This document shows, one piece after another, positions 56,339-64,000 of a stretch of DNA of 64,000 nucleotides. Positions within the stretch are counted from its first letter, which is position 1; every line of letters starts with the position of its first letter. The translations under genes were made by a program, and so were the position numbers. The notes beneath the pieces were generated by a model. The model did not search any database. It saw nothing but the letters and a program-made list of their open reading frames with translations, and had not been told where the DNA came from. The DNA is from Candidatus Didemnitutus sp. (GTDB lineage: Bacteria; Verrucomicrobiota; Verrucomicrobiia; Opitutales; Opitutaceae). Location: contig JAGOQJ010000008.1 in the NCBI GenBank assembly GCA_017991595.1, positions 38,403 through 102,402 of the forward strand, in the 5' to 3' direction.

Positions 56339-57526
56339 TCAGGTCAGCGGGACGTGCGGCTCGACGTCGGCGTCGTAGTTGATGCCGGGCAGGCCGAAGC
56401 CGAAGAGCTTGAGGAACTCCGTGCGATAGCCGGCGATGTCGGTGAGCTGGGCGAGGTTCTCAGTGGTGACCTGCGGCCAGATCGCGGAGACCTTGGCTTG
56501 CACGTCGGGGCGCATCTCCCAGTCGTCCACGCGCACGCGGCCTTCGGAGTCGAAGCGCGGGGTGTTGCCGTTGTAGAGGTGGGTGGCGAAGAGGCGCTGC
56601 ATCTGCTCGATGCAGCCTTCGTGGATGCCCATCTCCTTCATCACGCGGTAAAGAATGGAAATGTAGAGCGGCACGACGGGGATGGCCGAGCTGGCTTGCG
56701 TGACGAGCGCCTTGTTCACGGAGATGAAGGCTTGGCCGTTGCCGTGGGCCTTGAGCTTGGCGTCGATGGCGCGGGCGGCGCGCTCGAGGTCCAGCTTGGC
56801 GCGGCCAATGGTGCCGTCCTTGTAGATCGGCCAGGTGTGCACCGGGCCGATGTAGGAATAGGCCATGGCGGTGGCGCCGGGGGCGAGAAGGTTGGCGCCG
56901 GCGAGGGCGTCCATCCACATTTCCCAATCCTCGCCGCCCATGACGGCAACGGTGTCGGCCGTGGCGGCTTCGTCGGCGGGCTCGATGGTGACTTCGCTGA
57001 CGATGCCCTTGTCGGTGTCGACGGTCTTGTTGGTGTAAGCAGCGGTGAGCGGTTGGAGAGTGGACTTGTGCACGACGCCGGTCTTCGGGTGCGTGCGGCG
57101 CGGGGAGGCGAGGGAATAGACGACGAGGTCGATCGGGCCCATGTCGCGGGCGATGAGGGCGAGGGCCTGCTGCTTGATGTCGTCGGAGAAGGCATCGCCG
57201 TTGAGATTGGCGGCGTAGAGGCCGGCGGCACGGGCGGCGGTGGTGAAGGCGATGCTGTTATACCAGCCCGGGGTGGCGGGGCGGTCGTCCTCGGAGGGAC
57301 GCTCGAAGAAGATGCCGAGGGTCTTGGCGCCGGAGCCGAAGGCAGCGGCGATGCGCGAGGCGAGGCCGTAGCCGGTGGAGGATCCGATGACGAGGACGTT
57401 GCGCGGGCCGCCTTGGATCGGGCCCTTGGCTTTGACGTAATCAATCTGCTCCTGCACGTGCGCGGCGCAGCCGGTGGGGTGCGCTGTCACACAAACAAAG
57501 CCACGGACCTTCGGTTTGATAATCAT
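56339..57526 (-). CDS. fabV: Trans-2-enoyl-CoA/enoyl-ACP reductase FabV
   Basis: NADH-dependent enoyl reductase of fatty acid synthesis, 395 aa, the normal length. Seen marks: MIIKPKVRGFVCVTAHPTGC at the N-terminus, the Rossmann motif VIGSSTGYGLASRI, GIFFERPS, and the catalytic stretch YSYIGPVHTWPIYKDGTIGRAK with Tyr-x8-Lys. No other enoyl reductase is in the window. FabV enzymes are often insensitive to triclosan. It is followed by the anti-sigma region on the same strand. Confidence 0.95.
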   Translation of the reverse strand: MIIKPKVRGFVCVTAHPTGCAAHVQEQIDYVKAKGPIQGGPRNVLVIGSSTGYGLASRIAAAFGSGAKTLGIFFERPSEDDRPATPGWYNSIAFTTAARAAGLYAANLNGDAFSDDIKQQALALIARDMGPIDLVVYSLASPRRTHPKTGVVHKSTLQPLTAAYTNKTVDTDKGIVSEVTIEPADEAATADTVAVMGGEDWEMWMDALAGANLLAPGATAMAYSYIGPVHTWPIYKDGTIGRAKLDLERAARAIDAKLKAHGNGQAFISVNKALVTQASSAIPVVPLYISILYRVMKEMGIHEGCIEQMQRLFATHLYNGNTPRFDSEGRVRVDDWEMRPDVQAKVSAIWPQVTTENLAQLTDIAGYRTEFLKLFGFGLPGINYDADVEPHVPLT

Positions 57527-57618
57527 ACGCGCGGGAGTCTTTCGGTGGCCGGGCGGGTGACAAGTGCCAAGTTTCGGTCGGCCTCGCGAGGTCGCCGGCT
57601 TGCGTAACTAGGCTGAAA

Positions 57619-58455
57619 TCAGCGCTTCCCGAGCAGCACGAGGGGGCCTTCGGCCTTCGGCACACCGCCGGCTTTTTCCAAGCTGATGGCGAACGCCGCA
57701 GCCTCGGCGATGGGCTTGTCGCCCTTGAAGGTGAGCGTGGCCTTGCCGGTGGGGTCGGGCTTGAACACGCCGCCGTCGACCGGGATCGGATACTGCGGAT
57801 CGATGACCCAAATCTGGTAATCTTGACCAGAGGCGATGGCGGGGAGCTTTTCAACCGCGAGCAGGCCGCTCTGCTGTTCGGGATCCCAAACGGCGATCGC
57901 CTTCGCCTCGGGCGTGTTGCCGAGCAGGGAGGCGAGCGCGGTGATTTTCAGGCGGCTCAGATCCTCGCTGCGCTGCAGGCGGCCGCCGAGGTCGGCGATC
58001 ATCTTTTCCGCGAGGAGGGTGCGCTCGTCGAGTTGCGCGCGAGCCATGCGGTAGGCGACATCGGCCAGCTCGCGCTCGGCGCGGAGAGCCGTGTTCTCGG
58101 AGCGCAGTGTGTAAGCGCCGAATCCGAACCAAGCGGCAGCCAAGGCGAAGCCGGCGGCCGCAGCCCACGGCATGAAGCGGGAAAGCGAGAAAGGCACGAC
58201 GTTGTCCGGTGCCGGCGGCGGAGCGGACTCGGTTTGCGGACCGGCGGCGCGGAGGATGGAATCCTTCAGGCCGGACGGCGGATCGACCTGCGGGGCGGCG
58301 AAGGCGAGGACGGCGGCGGTTTCGCGCAGCTCGGGCACGAGGCGACGGAGGTCGGAGCGGGAGGCCAGCTCGTTTTCAAAAGCGGTGCGCTCGGCGCCTT
58401 CGAGGAGATCGAGGGCGTAGAGTGCGGCTAGTTCTTCGTGGTGCTCGCTACTCAT
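57619..58455 (-). CDS. RskA-like anti-sigma factor
   Basis: A 278-aa single-pass membrane protein. The N-terminal cytoplasmic part (about 1-90, HHEELAALYALDLLEGAERTAFE) fits the sigma-binding anti-sigma K domain. One transmembrane helix (about 95-115, FMPWAAAAGFALAAAWFGFG) follows, then a coiled-coil stretch and a periplasmic RskA domain with AIAVWDPEQQSG and YQIWVIDPQYP. Its start overlaps the sigma gene stop by 4 bases, the standard arrangement of a sigma/anti-sigma pair. Confidence 0.9.
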   Translation of the reverse strand: MSSEHHEELAALYALDLLEGAERTAFENELASRSDLRRLVPELRETAAVLAFAAPQVDPPSGLKDSILRAAGPQTESAPPPAPDNVVPFSLSRFMPWAAAAGFALAAAWFGFGAYTLRSENTALRAERELADVAYRMARAQLDERTLLAEKMIADLGGRLQRSEDLSRLKITALASLLGNTPEAKAIAVWDPEQQSGLLAVEKLPAIASGQDYQIWVIDPQYPIPVDGGVFKPDPTGKATLTFKGDKPIAEAAAFAISLEKAGGVPKAEGPLVLLGKR

Positions 58456-59057
58456 AACCGCGAGGCCAGGGTTTCGCGCAACCGGAGGAGTCCGCGCCGG
58501 ATGCGGGCTTTGATGGTGCCCAACGGTTCGCCGAGCTGCTCGGCGATTTGCTGCTGGGTGAGCCCGCGGAAGAACGCGAGCTCGATGGCGGTGCGCTGCT
58601 CGTCACCGAGACTGGTGAGTGCGTGGCGCACGGCGCCGGCCTTCTCGCGCAGCCAGAGGGCGTCGGCGGAGTCGGTCTCGGCGGCGTGGGCGGGCGGATG
58701 GATGTCGGGGGCCGATTCCTGGACGATCTCCGCCCGGCGCTTGCGCATGCGGATGCGGTCGAGGGCACGGTTGCGGGTGAGCGTGGCGGCCCAGGAAAAA
58801 TAGGAACCACGCTCCGGCTGGTAGTCGGCGGCCTTGTGCCAGAGCTGGAGGAAAACGTCCTGCACGACGTCCTGCGCCTCGGCGGCGTCGCCGGTCACGC
58901 GCAGCGCGAGCGAGTAAAGGGGCTTGGCCAGCAGGTCGTAGAGTTTGCCCAAGGCGGCCTTGTCGCCGCGGGCCATGGCGGCGGCGAGCTCCGCGTGGTG
59001 GCGGGCGGGGTCGGTCGGCGGTTCGTCCATGCCGGGAGTGGGCACTGCGGATCTCAT
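58452..59057 (-). CDS. ECF sigma factor (SigK-like group)
   Basis: A 201-aa extracytoplasmic-function sigma-70 factor. Region 2 has LYDLLAKPLYSLALRVTGDAAEAQDVVQDVFLQLW and SYFSWAATLTRNRALDRIRMRKRR. Region 4 has ALTSLGDEQRTAIELAFFRGLTQQQIAEQLGEPLGTIKARI. It pairs with the RskA-like membrane protein encoded next. An alternative start lies nine codons further in (MDEPPTDP). The exosortase and a small ORF lie upstream on the same strand, 166 bases away. It probably controls its own operon; targets are unknown. Confidence 0.9.
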   Translation of the reverse strand: MRSAVPTPGMDEPPTDPARHHAELAAAMARGDKAALGKLYDLLAKPLYSLALRVTGDAAEAQDVVQDVFLQLWHKAADYQPERGSYFSWAATLTRNRALDRIRMRKRRAEIVQESAPDIHPPAHAAETDSADALWLREKAGAVRHALTSLGDEQRTAIELAFFRGLTQQQIAEQLGEPLGTIKARIRRGLLRLRETLASRL

Positions 59058-59223
59058 GCGCGGACGCTCCTCGCGCCGTGCGGTGGCCGTGCACCAGGCG
59101 GGTAGGAGGGGGAGCGTTGAGACGATGGCCGTAGACACTTCATGGGTTATACGCGTCCGCGATGGAGCAGGATGCAGGGTTGTTGCGGGAGAGGGGTTGG
59201 CAACACGGATTCTCCGCGGAATT

Positions 59224-59316
59224 TTACAGCCAGAGCAGGCCAATCACCCCCAAGGCGGCAAGCAACGCGAGGTAGGTGAGGATCTTTCGTTCCTGTTTGG
59301 TGAGCGAAAAAATCAT
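59224..59316 (-). CDS. Small membrane protein overlapping the exosortase gene
   Basis: A 30-codon ORF whose ATG overlaps the exosortase stop codon (ATGA), the pattern of translational coupling. The peptide has a charged N-terminal part (MIFSLTKQERKIL) and one hydrophobic helix to the end (TYLALLAALGVIGLLWL), so it is probably a single-pass inner membrane peptide. I do not recognise it. Confidence 0.5.
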   Translation of the reverse strand: MIFSLTKQERKILTYLALLAALGVIGLLWL

Positions 59317-60947
59317 GGGGTCAGCCCGAGGGGAGCGAGATTGTCCTGAATTTGGCGCAGCAAGGGTTCGGCGGCGAGCTCGGACCAAGGCAGGTTGCTG
59401 GACATGCGCACGAAATACTGGGAGCCCTCGCGGCGGAAGCCATAGCGCAAGCCGAGTTCCAACAAGGCCGGGATCGAGTAGGGGTCGCGGTAGTTGATCA
59501 CGCGTCCGTCGAAGATGTGCCAGAACCAGACGTGCTGGGCGGCCGGTCCGCGGGTGAACAACCGGTATTCCGCCGGCGGCAGCGCCCGGCCGGCGAGATC
59601 GAGCGCGAGTCGCGGGGTGGCGTTCGTCTGCGCGACCCAGCCCGAGCCCGGCCAGCACGCGTCGGGCGTATGCGAGGCGACCATGCTCACCGGCACCTGG
59701 CCGGGCGCCCAATGCGCGATGTAGACGGTGAGTTGCTGCATGCGTTCGCCGCGGCGGCGCAGGTAGGTGCGTTGCGCCAGATGCTCGGTCTGCAAAGTCT
59801 CGGAGAATTGATAAAGATCCTGCGCTGTGACGACCTGCCAGCCTTCGCTCGCGACGGGCAGCAACCGGTCGGGCTCGAAGGCGATGTCCGCCGTCCGCAC
59901 CTCCGCAGAGCGCGGGTAGAAGGCGAAGAAAAGACCCACGGAGACCAACACCGCCGAGCCGCCCGCGAACATCCACGAGGCCGCCCGCGTGGGCGCGGCG
60001 GAAGGCGCGGGCGCTTGGGCGGTAGCCGTGACCGGTGCGGGCGCCGGCTCCGTTTCGCTCAACCAGTTGGCCAGCAAGGCGAGTAGCGCCGCGGTGATGC
60101 CGAGGATCGCGAAGCCGGTGGTGTCGTGCCAGAAGCCGTTGATGTCGACCCCGCGGTTGGCCAGCAGCGTCAGCAGCAGCGAGCGCAGGTAATTCATCGC
60201 GATCGCGAGCAGCGGGGCGATCGTGATCAGCAGGGCACGCGCCCAATAGCGGCGCACCAGCCAACCGGAGAAAAAGACACCCGCGTAGAGACAGGAGAGC
60301 AGGCTGCGGATGCCGCTGCAGGCCTCCTCGACGCCGACGCTCGTGTTGGCCAGCTCGATGACATTGCCCGATTGACGCGCCGGGATGCCGAGGATGTGGA
60401 GGGCGTTAAGCACGCCGGTGGTGACCCAGGCTTGCAGCTCCAATGTCAGACGTGCGTAGGCGCCCGGCGGCAGCGGCGAGGCCAGCACCCAGAGCGCGAT
60501 CGCGGTCAGCACCGGCCAGTTGAACGGCACGGCGCGCACGTGCTCTCCCGCGAGGATCAGCAACCCGCCGCCGAGCGCGGCGGCCAAGGCGCAGGCGAGG
60601 AGAAATTTCACCACGGAGTGCGACCAACCCAGCGAGGCGGCCAGCAGGCCGGCCATGGCGAAGGCGATCAGCGCCGCGGCTAGCGCCACGCCCACGCCGA
60701 CCGTCACCCAAGCACGCTCCGGCACCCAGCGGCGCGTGCCGTGCGTCCAGCCTTCGCGCACGAGCAGCGCGAAGATGAGGGGCGCGAACAACCCGTGCGA
60801 GAGGTCCGGATTATCCGTCCACTCCGGCCAGAGCAGCCAGATGAAACCCGCTAGGAAAAGCGCCAGCGGGCCGAGCACGAGCAGCGCCGGACCCGCGAGC
60901 CAATCGCGCAAGGGTCGGGGAGCGGGGCGCTCGGAGGAAGGCGTCAT
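59313..60947 (-). CDS. Exosortase with C-terminal EpsI-like domain
   Basis: A 544-aa membrane protein. The N-terminal exosortase domain (about 15-300) has at least seven hydrophobic helices and the full catalytic set: Cys210 in VEEACSGIRSL, Arg255 in MNYLRSLLL and His274 in FWHDTTGF. One transmembrane helix near 325 leads to an EpsI-like domain (about 345-544) with AQDLYQFSETLQTEH and ASHTPDACWPGSGW. Such proteins sort PEP-CTERM proteins and are tied to exopolysaccharide production. No PEP-CTERM protein is seen in this window. It is divergent from the redoxin gene. Confidence 0.92.
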   Translation of the reverse strand: MTPSSERPAPRPLRDWLAGPALLVLGPLALFLAGFIWLLWPEWTDNPDLSHGLFAPLIFALLVREGWTHGTRRWVPERAWVTVGVGVALAAALIAFAMAGLLAASLGWSHSVVKFLLACALAAALGGGLLILAGEHVRAVPFNWPVLTAIALWVLASPLPPGAYARLTLELQAWVTTGVLNALHILGIPARQSGNVIELANTSVGVEEACSGIRSLLSCLYAGVFFSGWLVRRYWARALLITIAPLLAIAMNYLRSLLLTLLANRGVDINGFWHDTTGFAILGITAALLALLANWLSETEPAPAPVTATAQAPAPSAAPTRAASWMFAGGSAVLVSVGLFFAFYPRSAEVRTADIAFEPDRLLPVASEGWQVVTAQDLYQFSETLQTEHLAQRTYLRRRGERMQQLTVYIAHWAPGQVPVSMVASHTPDACWPGSGWVAQTNATPRLALDLAGRALPPAEYRLFTRGPAAQHVWFWHIFDGRVINYRDPYSIPALLELGLRYGFRREGSQYFVRMSSNLPWSELAAEPLLRQIQDNLAPLGLTP

Positions 60948-61098
60948 GCAGGTCGCGCAACCGCGCGATGGGAGAAACCTAAAAAGCGTCCCCCCTGTCG
61001 CAAGGCGCATCTGCCGGCGAGGCCGGTCGCACGGGACGATTTTTGACGGCGGCCCTTTGACGAACGGACAAAAATGGGTTGTCTGAACCCACTCTCTT

Positions 61099-61716
61099 AT
61101 GAACCGCCTCAAGACCCTCCTCGCCTGCGCCGCGGCTTCCGCGGCCCTGTTCGTCTCCGTCCAAGCCGCTCCCGCCGTCGGCCAGCCCGCGCCCGATTTC
61201 ACGCTGACCGACATCAATGGTCAGACGCACACGCTCTCCTCCTTCAAGGGCAAGACTGTGGTGCTCGAATGGGTGAACCCTGAGTGCCCGGTGGTCATCA
61301 AACATTACGAAAAGAGCGGCAACATGCCGGCGACACAGAAGGCGGCACAGGAGCAGGGCGTGATCTGGCTCGCGATCAATTCCGGCCACCCTGGCGCGCA
61401 GGGCGACTTCGACCAAGCGCAGGTCGAGGCTTGGGCGAAGAAAAACGGCGCCGTGCAGACGGCCTATTTCCGCGACCAAGACGGCAAGGTTGGCAAGCTC
61501 TACGATGCGCGCACGACGCCGCACATGTTCATCATCAATGCGGAGGGCGTGCTCGTTTACGCCGGTGGCATCGACAGCATCCAGGGTGGCAACCCGGCCG
61601 ACATCGCCAAGGCGACCAACTACGTCAAAGCCGCGCTCGCGGACCTGCAGGCCGGCCGTCCCGTTGCCACGCCGACTTCGCGCCCCTACGGCTGCAGCGT
61701 GAAATACGGCAAGTAA
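61099..61716 (+). CDS. Secreted thiol-dependent redoxin (AhpC/TSA-like)
   Basis: A 205-aa thioredoxin-fold protein with a signal peptide (LLACAAASAALFVSVQA). The redoxin core starts at GQPAPDFTLTDINGQTHTLSSFKGK and has Cys63 in NPECPVV as the likely peroxidatic residue. THPM-like TPHMFIIN follows. A second Cys199 in YGCSVKY near the end may be the resolving thiol, as in related periplasmic redoxins. It probably reduces peroxides or acts in thiol exchange in the periplasm. A terminator follows. Confidence 0.9.
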   Translation: MNRLKTLLACAAASAALFVSVQAAPAVGQPAPDFTLTDINGQTHTLSSFKGKTVVLEWVNPECPVVIKHYEKSGNMPATQKAAQEQGVIWLAINSGHPGAQGDFDQAQVEAWAKKNGAVQTAYFRDQDGKVGKLYDARTTPHMFIINAEGVLVYAGGIDSIQGGNPADIAKATNYVKAALADLQAGRPVATPTSRPYGCSVKYGK

Positions 61717-61744
61717 GCCGCGCCAGTTTTCCTCCCCGCAAAAC

Positions 61745-61775
61745 GAAGCCGGAGCCTTTCGCTCCGGCTTTTTCA
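61745..61775 (+). terminator. Intrinsic terminator of the redoxin gene
   Basis: An 8-bp stem (GCCGGAGC with GCTCCGGC, 5-base loop) is followed by TTTTT. It starts about 30 bases after the stop codon. It isolates the redoxin gene from the accessory genes that follow. Confidence 0.9.
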
Positions 61776-61877
61776 CAGCCATTACGCGACAAATGGCCCG
61801 CGTTCGGCAGTTGCGGAATATAGACCATCAGCTGAACGGATGTTGCTAGTGAATGCAGTTCGCCTCCTATCGATTGT

Positions 61878-63134
61878 GTGCGCATTACCGTCCATCGCGG
61901 TGCCGAGGAAATTGGCGGCTCCTGCATCGAAGTAGCCACCGATAGCACTCGCCTCATACTAGACGCAGGTCTGCCACTGGACGCGCGGGCCGATAGCGCG
62001 GCCCATCCCCTTGTCCCAGGCCTATTCTCGGAAGGCCGTGCGGTGGATGCTCTGCTTCTCAGCCATGCGCACGCCGATCACTCCGGGTTGGTGAGCGTGA
62101 GTCACCCTGAGGTTCCAGTGTGGCTCACCGATGGCACGAGGCAAATGCTGTTCGCGGGGGCTAGCTTCGCGCGGCAACCTGCAGTGCCGCTAGATCGCCA
62201 GCGAACTCTCCATCCGGGGCGGCCGGTGCGGATCGGCGATTTCACGGTGACGGCTCATCTCGTGGATCACTCGATTTACGGTGCAGCAGCCATTCTCATC
62301 GAGGCGAATGGGCTGCGACTTCTATACTCCGGCGATTTGCGCTTTCACGGGCGTAAGTTTGGGATGGCCCGCCAACTTGTTGCCGCGGTGCGTCGCGGCG
62401 GCCTTGATGCACTCTTGCTTGAAGGCACCCGGTTAGGAACGAGGGCAAGCGAGGAGAACCTCACCGAGGAAGTGTTGGAACAGCGTATTCTGAAACAGGT
62501 GCGTCAAGCCCCCGGTTGTGTCCTGGCGATGTATTCACCCCTTAATGTCGATCGATTTGTGACGTTCTTCCGGGTGGCGCGGAGATCGGGCCGGATAATG
62601 GTCATCGATCCTTATCAGGCTTACGTGCTCCATCTTCTTAATCGTCCTACGCTGCCAGTGCCCGGAAAAGCAGCCGATCTGCAAATCATGGTGCCGCCGC
62701 GCTTTAACGAGAATGCGGCTGGGCAGGCCGTCGCTGGTTCATCGTTTGCAGAACAATTGCGTGGATGTCAGATTACTGCGGCAGCCGTGAGGGCAAATCC
62801 GCAGCGATTTCTTGTGCTCTACCGAGAAAGCATGCGTTGGTGGCTTTTCCCACGCGCTTTGCCGTCGCAGACGCTCGCATTCTTTTCTTACTGGGAGGGA
62901 TACCTGCGTGAGCCGCGCCTGCTGTCTTGGGCGCAGCAGTTGAAAGCCGCTCACGGGCAGTTGCTGCCCATGCATGCCAGCGGACATGCGCATCCTGAGG
63001 GCTTGCGAGAGTTTGCGCGCGCGGTGCGTCCGCGGCTTCTGATTCCCGTCCACACCGCGCACGCAAAAAGTTGGCGTGAGTGGTTCCAAAACACACGGGT
63101 CGTGCGAAATGGTGAAGAGATTCGGCTGCTGTGA
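61878..63134 (+). CDS. MBL-fold metallohydrolase of the RNase J-like group, in an accessory region
   Basis: A 418-aa protein with a GTG start. The N-terminus ITVHRGAEEIGGSCIEV resembles RNase J and related MBL nucleases. The metal motif is HAHADH (His63, His65, Asp67, His68), with SGD in LLYSGDLRFHG and VDHSIYGAAA. The middle is a beta-CASP-like region (VLAMYSPLNVDRFVTFFRVARRSGR). A C-terminal HASGHAHPEGLREF and LLIPVHT complete the MBL ligand set. Base composition is visibly lower in GC than in the core genes. Its TGA overlaps the GTG of the next gene. It differs clearly from the MBL protein at 11542. Nuclease activity is inferred from the fold; the biological role is unknown. Confidence 0.82.
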   Translation: MRITVHRGAEEIGGSCIEVATDSTRLILDAGLPLDARADSAAHPLVPGLFSEGRAVDALLLSHAHADHSGLVSVSHPEVPVWLTDGTRQMLFAGASFARQPAVPLDRQRTLHPGRPVRIGDFTVTAHLVDHSIYGAAAILIEANGLRLLYSGDLRFHGRKFGMARQLVAAVRRGGLDALLLEGTRLGTRASEENLTEEVLEQRILKQVRQAPGCVLAMYSPLNVDRFVTFFRVARRSGRIMVIDPYQAYVLHLLNRPTLPVPGKAADLQIMVPPRFNENAAGQAVAGSSFAEQLRGCQITAAAVRANPQRFLVLYRESMRWWLFPRALPSQTLAFFSYWEGYLREPRLLSWAQQLKAAHGQLLPMHASGHAHPEGLREFARAVRPRLLIPVHTAHAKSWREWFQNTRVVRNGEEIRLL

Positions 63135-63781
63135 AGCCAAAGTGTGCCAGCGCACTCATCTACAGGTCGCACCTCAAGTGGGAGGTTTGGCGCCGCGCTG
63201 TCCGGCAAATCGTGATTGATCCCGGCTGCTCGGCCGCCGCGCTCTGTGGGCGGCTGGGCTTGGGAAGCTACCGCACGGGCTGGAGAATGTCGCTTTTGAT
63301 CAGGACGGCCATGAGCACCGTGCGATGGCCGGAACTGAGAGGGCGGGTCGAACTTTGTGATCATTCCGATATTTTAGGCGCAAGCAGCTGCTCGATTTGG
63401 GTCGCTGTGGAGGCGAGAAATTCCGCGGGACTTGTGGCAGCGTGGTGCAATTTGGCGACTTTGAGTGCAAATCACGACCACGCACGGAAGATTATTCACG
63501 CAGACGCTGATCTTGTCGTTCCACGTTCGGTTCATTTCCGGGCTTTGGGTGCTTCGCATCGATTACTGTCGTGCGAAAAGTCCGAACCCGTGAAGCCGCG
63601 GCAATTCTTGGAAGCGGTCCAAGTCATGCTTCGTCGGCGCCGCCATCAAGCGGTCACACCAGGCAGCCTCCACGCCTATTTGGGGGAGGCCGTGTTTCGG
63701 CACAACGTTCGTGAGCTGGGGTGGTCATCGTCTGCGGCCCAGCGAGCCGTGCTCCACGCGCTCAGAGAGCCAAGTGGATAG
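63131..63781 (+). CDS. Degenerate IS1595/ISXO2 transposase-like protein
   Basis: A 216-aa protein that overlaps the MBL gene by 4 bases (GTGA). Residues 9-61 resemble the helix-turn-helix region of IS1595 transposases, with LGLGSYRTGWRMSLLIRTAM. GRVELCD (71-77) lies where the family has G-x-VE-x-DE, and YLGEAVFRHN (183-192) matches the C-terminal YLDEFVFRFN-type motif. The first catalytic Asp appears replaced by Cys76, and the late catalytic Asn/Glu is not found. The N-terminal zinc ribbon is missing. This looks like a transposase relative adapted to another job, rather than an active insertion sequence. I found no flanking inverted repeats by eye. The similarity is recalled, not searched. 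Confidence 0.55.
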   Translation: MKPKCASALIYRSHLKWEVWRRAVRQIVIDPGCSAAALCGRLGLGSYRTGWRMSLLIRTAMSTVRWPELRGRVELCDHSDILGASSCSIWVAVEARNSAGLVAAWCNLATLSANHDHARKIIHADADLVVPRSVHFRALGASHRLLSCEKSEPVKPRQFLEAVQVMLRRRRHQAVTPGSLHAYLGEAVFRHNVRELGWSSSAAQRAVLHALREPSG

Positions 63782-63819
63782 CGAAAAAACACCTTCTTCG
63801 TTTTGCGTATATATCTGGG

Positions 63820-64000
63820 ATGCGGGCACAGCACTCTTCTTCGCAATCGGTCGCACGGTGGTTCGTTCGCAGGCAAGGGAATCGTCTTGAGCTGCGTGAT
63901 CGCGCCACCCGCCGCCTCGTGCGTGTGCTGCAATGTTCGGCAAAGGTCGTCGAAGCCTTTCTTACTGGCAACCGGCAACCAAGGATTGCCGTCACGCTAT
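63820..64000 (+). CDS. Unidentified gene truncated by the window edge
   Basis: An open frame of 60 codons runs from an ATG to the window end. It lies 38 bases after the transposase-like gene on the same strand. The peptide is basic and helical (LELRDRATRRLVRVLQCSAKVVEAFL). I do not recognise it. Codon use looks like that of the two preceding genes. The opposite strand also has an open frame here, so the call is tentative. Confidence 0.4.
   Translation, partial: MRAQHSSSQSVARWFVRRQGNRLELRDRATRRLVRVLQCSAKVVEAFLTGNRQPRIAVTL

Noticed and set aside
63131..63781. An intact insertion sequence of the IS1595 family
   Set aside because: The catalytic motif looks altered, the gene is coupled to the MBL gene, and no terminal inverted repeats or target duplication were seen by eye.
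63676..63978. A 100-codon minus-strand frame near the window end
   Set aside because: It overlaps the end of the transposase-like gene and the start of the next plus-strand frame, and shows no motif. It cannot be fully excluded.

Overview
The window is GC-rich, densely coded bacterial chromosome. I see no rRNA, prophage, plasmid module or CRISPR array. Several features together suggest a Verrucomicrobiota member close to Opitutaceae: an mcsA-mcsB-clpC operon without ctsR, a fused SecDF, an exosortase with a C-terminal EpsI-like domain, a GH88/GH2 pair, FabV, a CBS/DRTGG family II pyrophosphatase, and many intergenic palindromes. This placement is inferred from gene content; no 16S is present.

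Layout. 1-7.2 kb: a left-truncated S41 protease, helicase HrpB and PEP carboxylase. 7.2-13.4 kb (minus strand): a GH88/GH2 polysaccharide-degradation pair, a beta-CASP-type metallo-beta-lactamase protein and ApaG. 13.4-16.8 kb: formate-THF ligase and PurH (one-carbon and purine metabolism). 17-24 kb: arginine decarboxylase, YajC-SecDF, RecJ and tRNA-Arg(ACG) with its own terminator. 24.2-28.6 kb: a NarL-type response regulator and histidine kinase, then a CitE-like lyase with two MaoC-like hydratases. 28.6-34.2 kb: a complete minus-strand hut set (hutH-hutU-hutG-hutI) interrupted by palindromic repeats. 34.3-44.2 kb: housekeeping genes (hpf, an RluA-type synthase, an M14 peptidase, gltX, an acyl-ACP thioesterase, a P-loop kinase, a YceH-type gene, glnS, ppaC). 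44.3-51.5 kb: a pseudopilin, mcsA-mcsB-clpC (arginine phosphorylation coupled to Clp proteolysis), and a secreted protein with a transglutaminase-like triad. 51.5-57.5 kb: exbB-exbD, an SDR, an S9 peptidase, dtd and fabV. 57.6-61 kb (minus strand): exosortase, an overlapping 30-codon membrane ORF, an ECF sigma factor and its RskA-like anti-sigma factor. 61.1-61.8 kb: a secreted redoxin and its terminator.

The last 2.1 kb (61.88-64.0 kb) reads differently, with visibly lower GC and different codon choice. It holds a GTG-started MBL-fold protein, a stop-start-overlapping gene that resembles an IS1595/ISXO2 transposase but lacks the expected catalytic residues, and a third gene cut by the window edge. 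This is my best candidate for an undescribed accessory system.

Palindromic repeats recur across the window. One family has a GGA-loop hairpin with compensatory stem changes, and one copy lies in frame inside the yceH-type gene. Another element closely resembles the classical Pseudomonas REP. Start codons were chosen from protein families, overlaps and Shine-Dalgarno-like sequence; uncertain ones are marked.
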